DNA of 64,000 bases from Ilyonectria destructans (taxonomy: Eukaryota; Ascomycota; Sordariomycetes; Hypocreales; Nectriaceae), in contig JAHEWK010000045.1 in assembly GCA_020740775.1 (NCBI GenBank), positions 62,001 through 126,000 on the forward strand, read 5' to 3'. The position numbers were made by a program, and so were the translations under genes. The notes under the pieces are model-generated. The model ran no database searches, was not told the DNA's origin, and worked only from the letters and a program-made list of their open reading frames with translations. Below, piece by piece: positions 63,301 through 64,000 of this stretch (position 1 is the first letter of the stretch; each line of letters starts with the position of its first letter).

Positions 63301-64000
63301 CGCTATGGTGGGCCGCCGCGAGGGGGCATGAGGCCATCGTCACGCTGCTGCTCGAGAAGGGCGCCGACGTTGAGGCGAAGGACAAAGATGGTGGGACGCC
63401 GCTATCGCAGGCCGCCGTTAGGGGGCACGAGGCCGTCGTCACGCTGCTGCTCGAGAAGGACGCCGACATCGAGGCGAAAGACAAAGATGGTCGGACGCCG
63501 CTATGGTGGGCCGCCGCTGGGGGGCACGAGGCCGTCGTCAAGCTGCTGCTCGAGAAGGGCGCCGACGTCGAGGCGAAGGCCGAAGATGGTGAGACGCCGC
63601 TATCGCAGCCCGCCCTTGGGGGGCACGAGGCCGTCGTCACGCTGCTGCTCGAGAAGGGCGCCGACGTCGAGGCGAAGGAAAAACATGGTCACACGCCGCT
63701 CATGTGGGCCGCCGACAGGGGGCACGAGGCCATCGTCAAGCTGCTGCTCAAGAAGGGCGCCGACGTCGAGGCGAAGGACAAAGATGGTGGGACGCCGCTA
63801 TCGTGGGCCGGCAATAATGGGCACGAGGCCATCGTTAAGCTGCTGCTTGAGAAGGGCGCCGGCGTCGAGGCCAAGGAAAAACATAGTCAGAAGCCGCTTT
63901 TGTGGGCCGCCGAGAGAGGGCACGAGGCCGTCATCACGCTGCTGCTCGAGAAGGGCGCCGACGTCGAGGCGAAGGACGAACATAGTCGAACGCCGCTCTT
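57381..64000 (+). CDS. PNP-NACHT-ankyrin STAND (NLR-like) protein, 3' end outside window
   Basis: Exon 1 is 57381-58368; a 54-bp intron (58369-58422, GTATGC donor, TTGCAG acceptor) joins DILS to DLHKVAEEH via codon G|AT, and exon 2 then stays open to the window edge, at least 2180 residues. Domain 1 (about 5-330) is a nucleoside phosphorylase/nucleosidase-like fold: WICAIRAEFVAA, LMVGIGGGAP, RLGDVVVS, CFEMEAAGL, VIRGICDYSDSH. A charged helix follows (AKEQRDIAKEHLQAQKDLAKK). NACHT: LLVSADPGCGKSVLA (Walker A), VIMVLDALDEC (Walker B), LTCRPYD, then a winged-helix part ending FLHQTAREFLL. From 60072 about 40 ankyrin repeats follow. PNP-type domains in fungal NLRs are presumed sensors or effectors. 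The gene appears fully intact as far as seen. Confidence 0.92.
60072..64000 (+). repeat. ~40 near-identical ankyrin-coding repeats, 99-bp unit
   Basis: The consensus unit encodes DGRTPL..AA..GHEA(I/V)VKLLLEKGADVEAK. The frame never changes across the array. Irregular units: a one-codon insertion near 61048, two-codon insertions (LELE) near 62405 and 62710, a shortened unit at 62800-62830, and two identical-type short insertions (LLLKKGAGSGHEA) near 62955 and 63200. The array continues beyond 64000. Confidence 0.95.

Noticed and set aside
60106..63983. Long open frames on both strands across the ankyrin array (Arg/Ser-rich proteins)
   Set aside because: They are other-frame readings of the 99-bp ankyrin repeat; the true frame is the one continuous with the NACHT exon and runs off the window without a stop.
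1..64000. tRNA, rRNA or other structured RNA genes
   Set aside because: I scanned for tRNA B-box-like GTTCGAATC and paired arms and found no sequence that folds convincingly; a covariance-model search would be needed to exclude them.

Overview
The window is nuclear DNA of a filamentous ascomycete (Pezizomycotina, most likely Sordariomycetes; the genus cannot be fixed from sequence alone). The evidence is short 49-99 bp introns with GTATGT/GTAAGT-type donors, CTAAC/CTGAC branch points and YAG acceptors, a kinetochore gene of the Dsn1/Mis13 family, NACHT proteins with near-identical WD40 or ankyrin repeats, and a fungal transposon load (Helitron, Mutator-like, pogo/Fot-type, Tc1 relic). Several genes are split by introns, so exon junctions were assigned by reading frame and splice motifs.

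Layout. 0-14 kb: an F-box-like gene, a decayed NACHT/ankyrin relic, a 1.24 kb retroelement with a CAA tail and 17-bp target duplication, a 669-bp inverted-repeat element, a gene with a restriction-endonuclease-like core, a kinase-like gene and a PHD-finger relic. 14-27 kb: a MYND-finger gene, then a Helitron locus. Here a three-exon, 2358-residue Rep/helicase gene (17351-24564) is divergent from a frameshifted gene (15355-16769), and a second, intact homologue of that neighbour lies downstream (25530-27065). 29-39 kb: a pogo-type transposase, a Myb-like gene, a complete Mutator-like element (32148-35183, perfect 54-bp TIRs, 9-bp TSD) and directly abutting it a second Mutator-like element (35193-39173, perfect 107-bp TIRs) with a broken transposase and a second broken ORF. 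39-47 kb: a HeLo-like fragment, an intact two-exon NACHT-WD40 gene, a decayed membrane-protein gene and small relics. 48-56 kb is more gene-like: a four-exon PD-(D/E)XK gene, a small possibly secreted protein, Dsn1 and an unassigned gene. 57.4 kb to the end: a nucleoside-phosphorylase-like/NACHT/ankyrin gene whose roughly 40-repeat array runs off the window.

Taken together this is accessory-type DNA in which selfish elements and STAND/NLR-type putative recognition genes are interleaved, with one conserved core gene (Dsn1) on the right. The strongest candidate for something new is the Helitron with its divergently transcribed partner family. The second is the extra ORF in the Mutator-like element. 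Many disrupted genes carry TAA/TAG stops where a glutamine codon is expected, compatible with repeat-induced C-to-T mutation; this is an inference.
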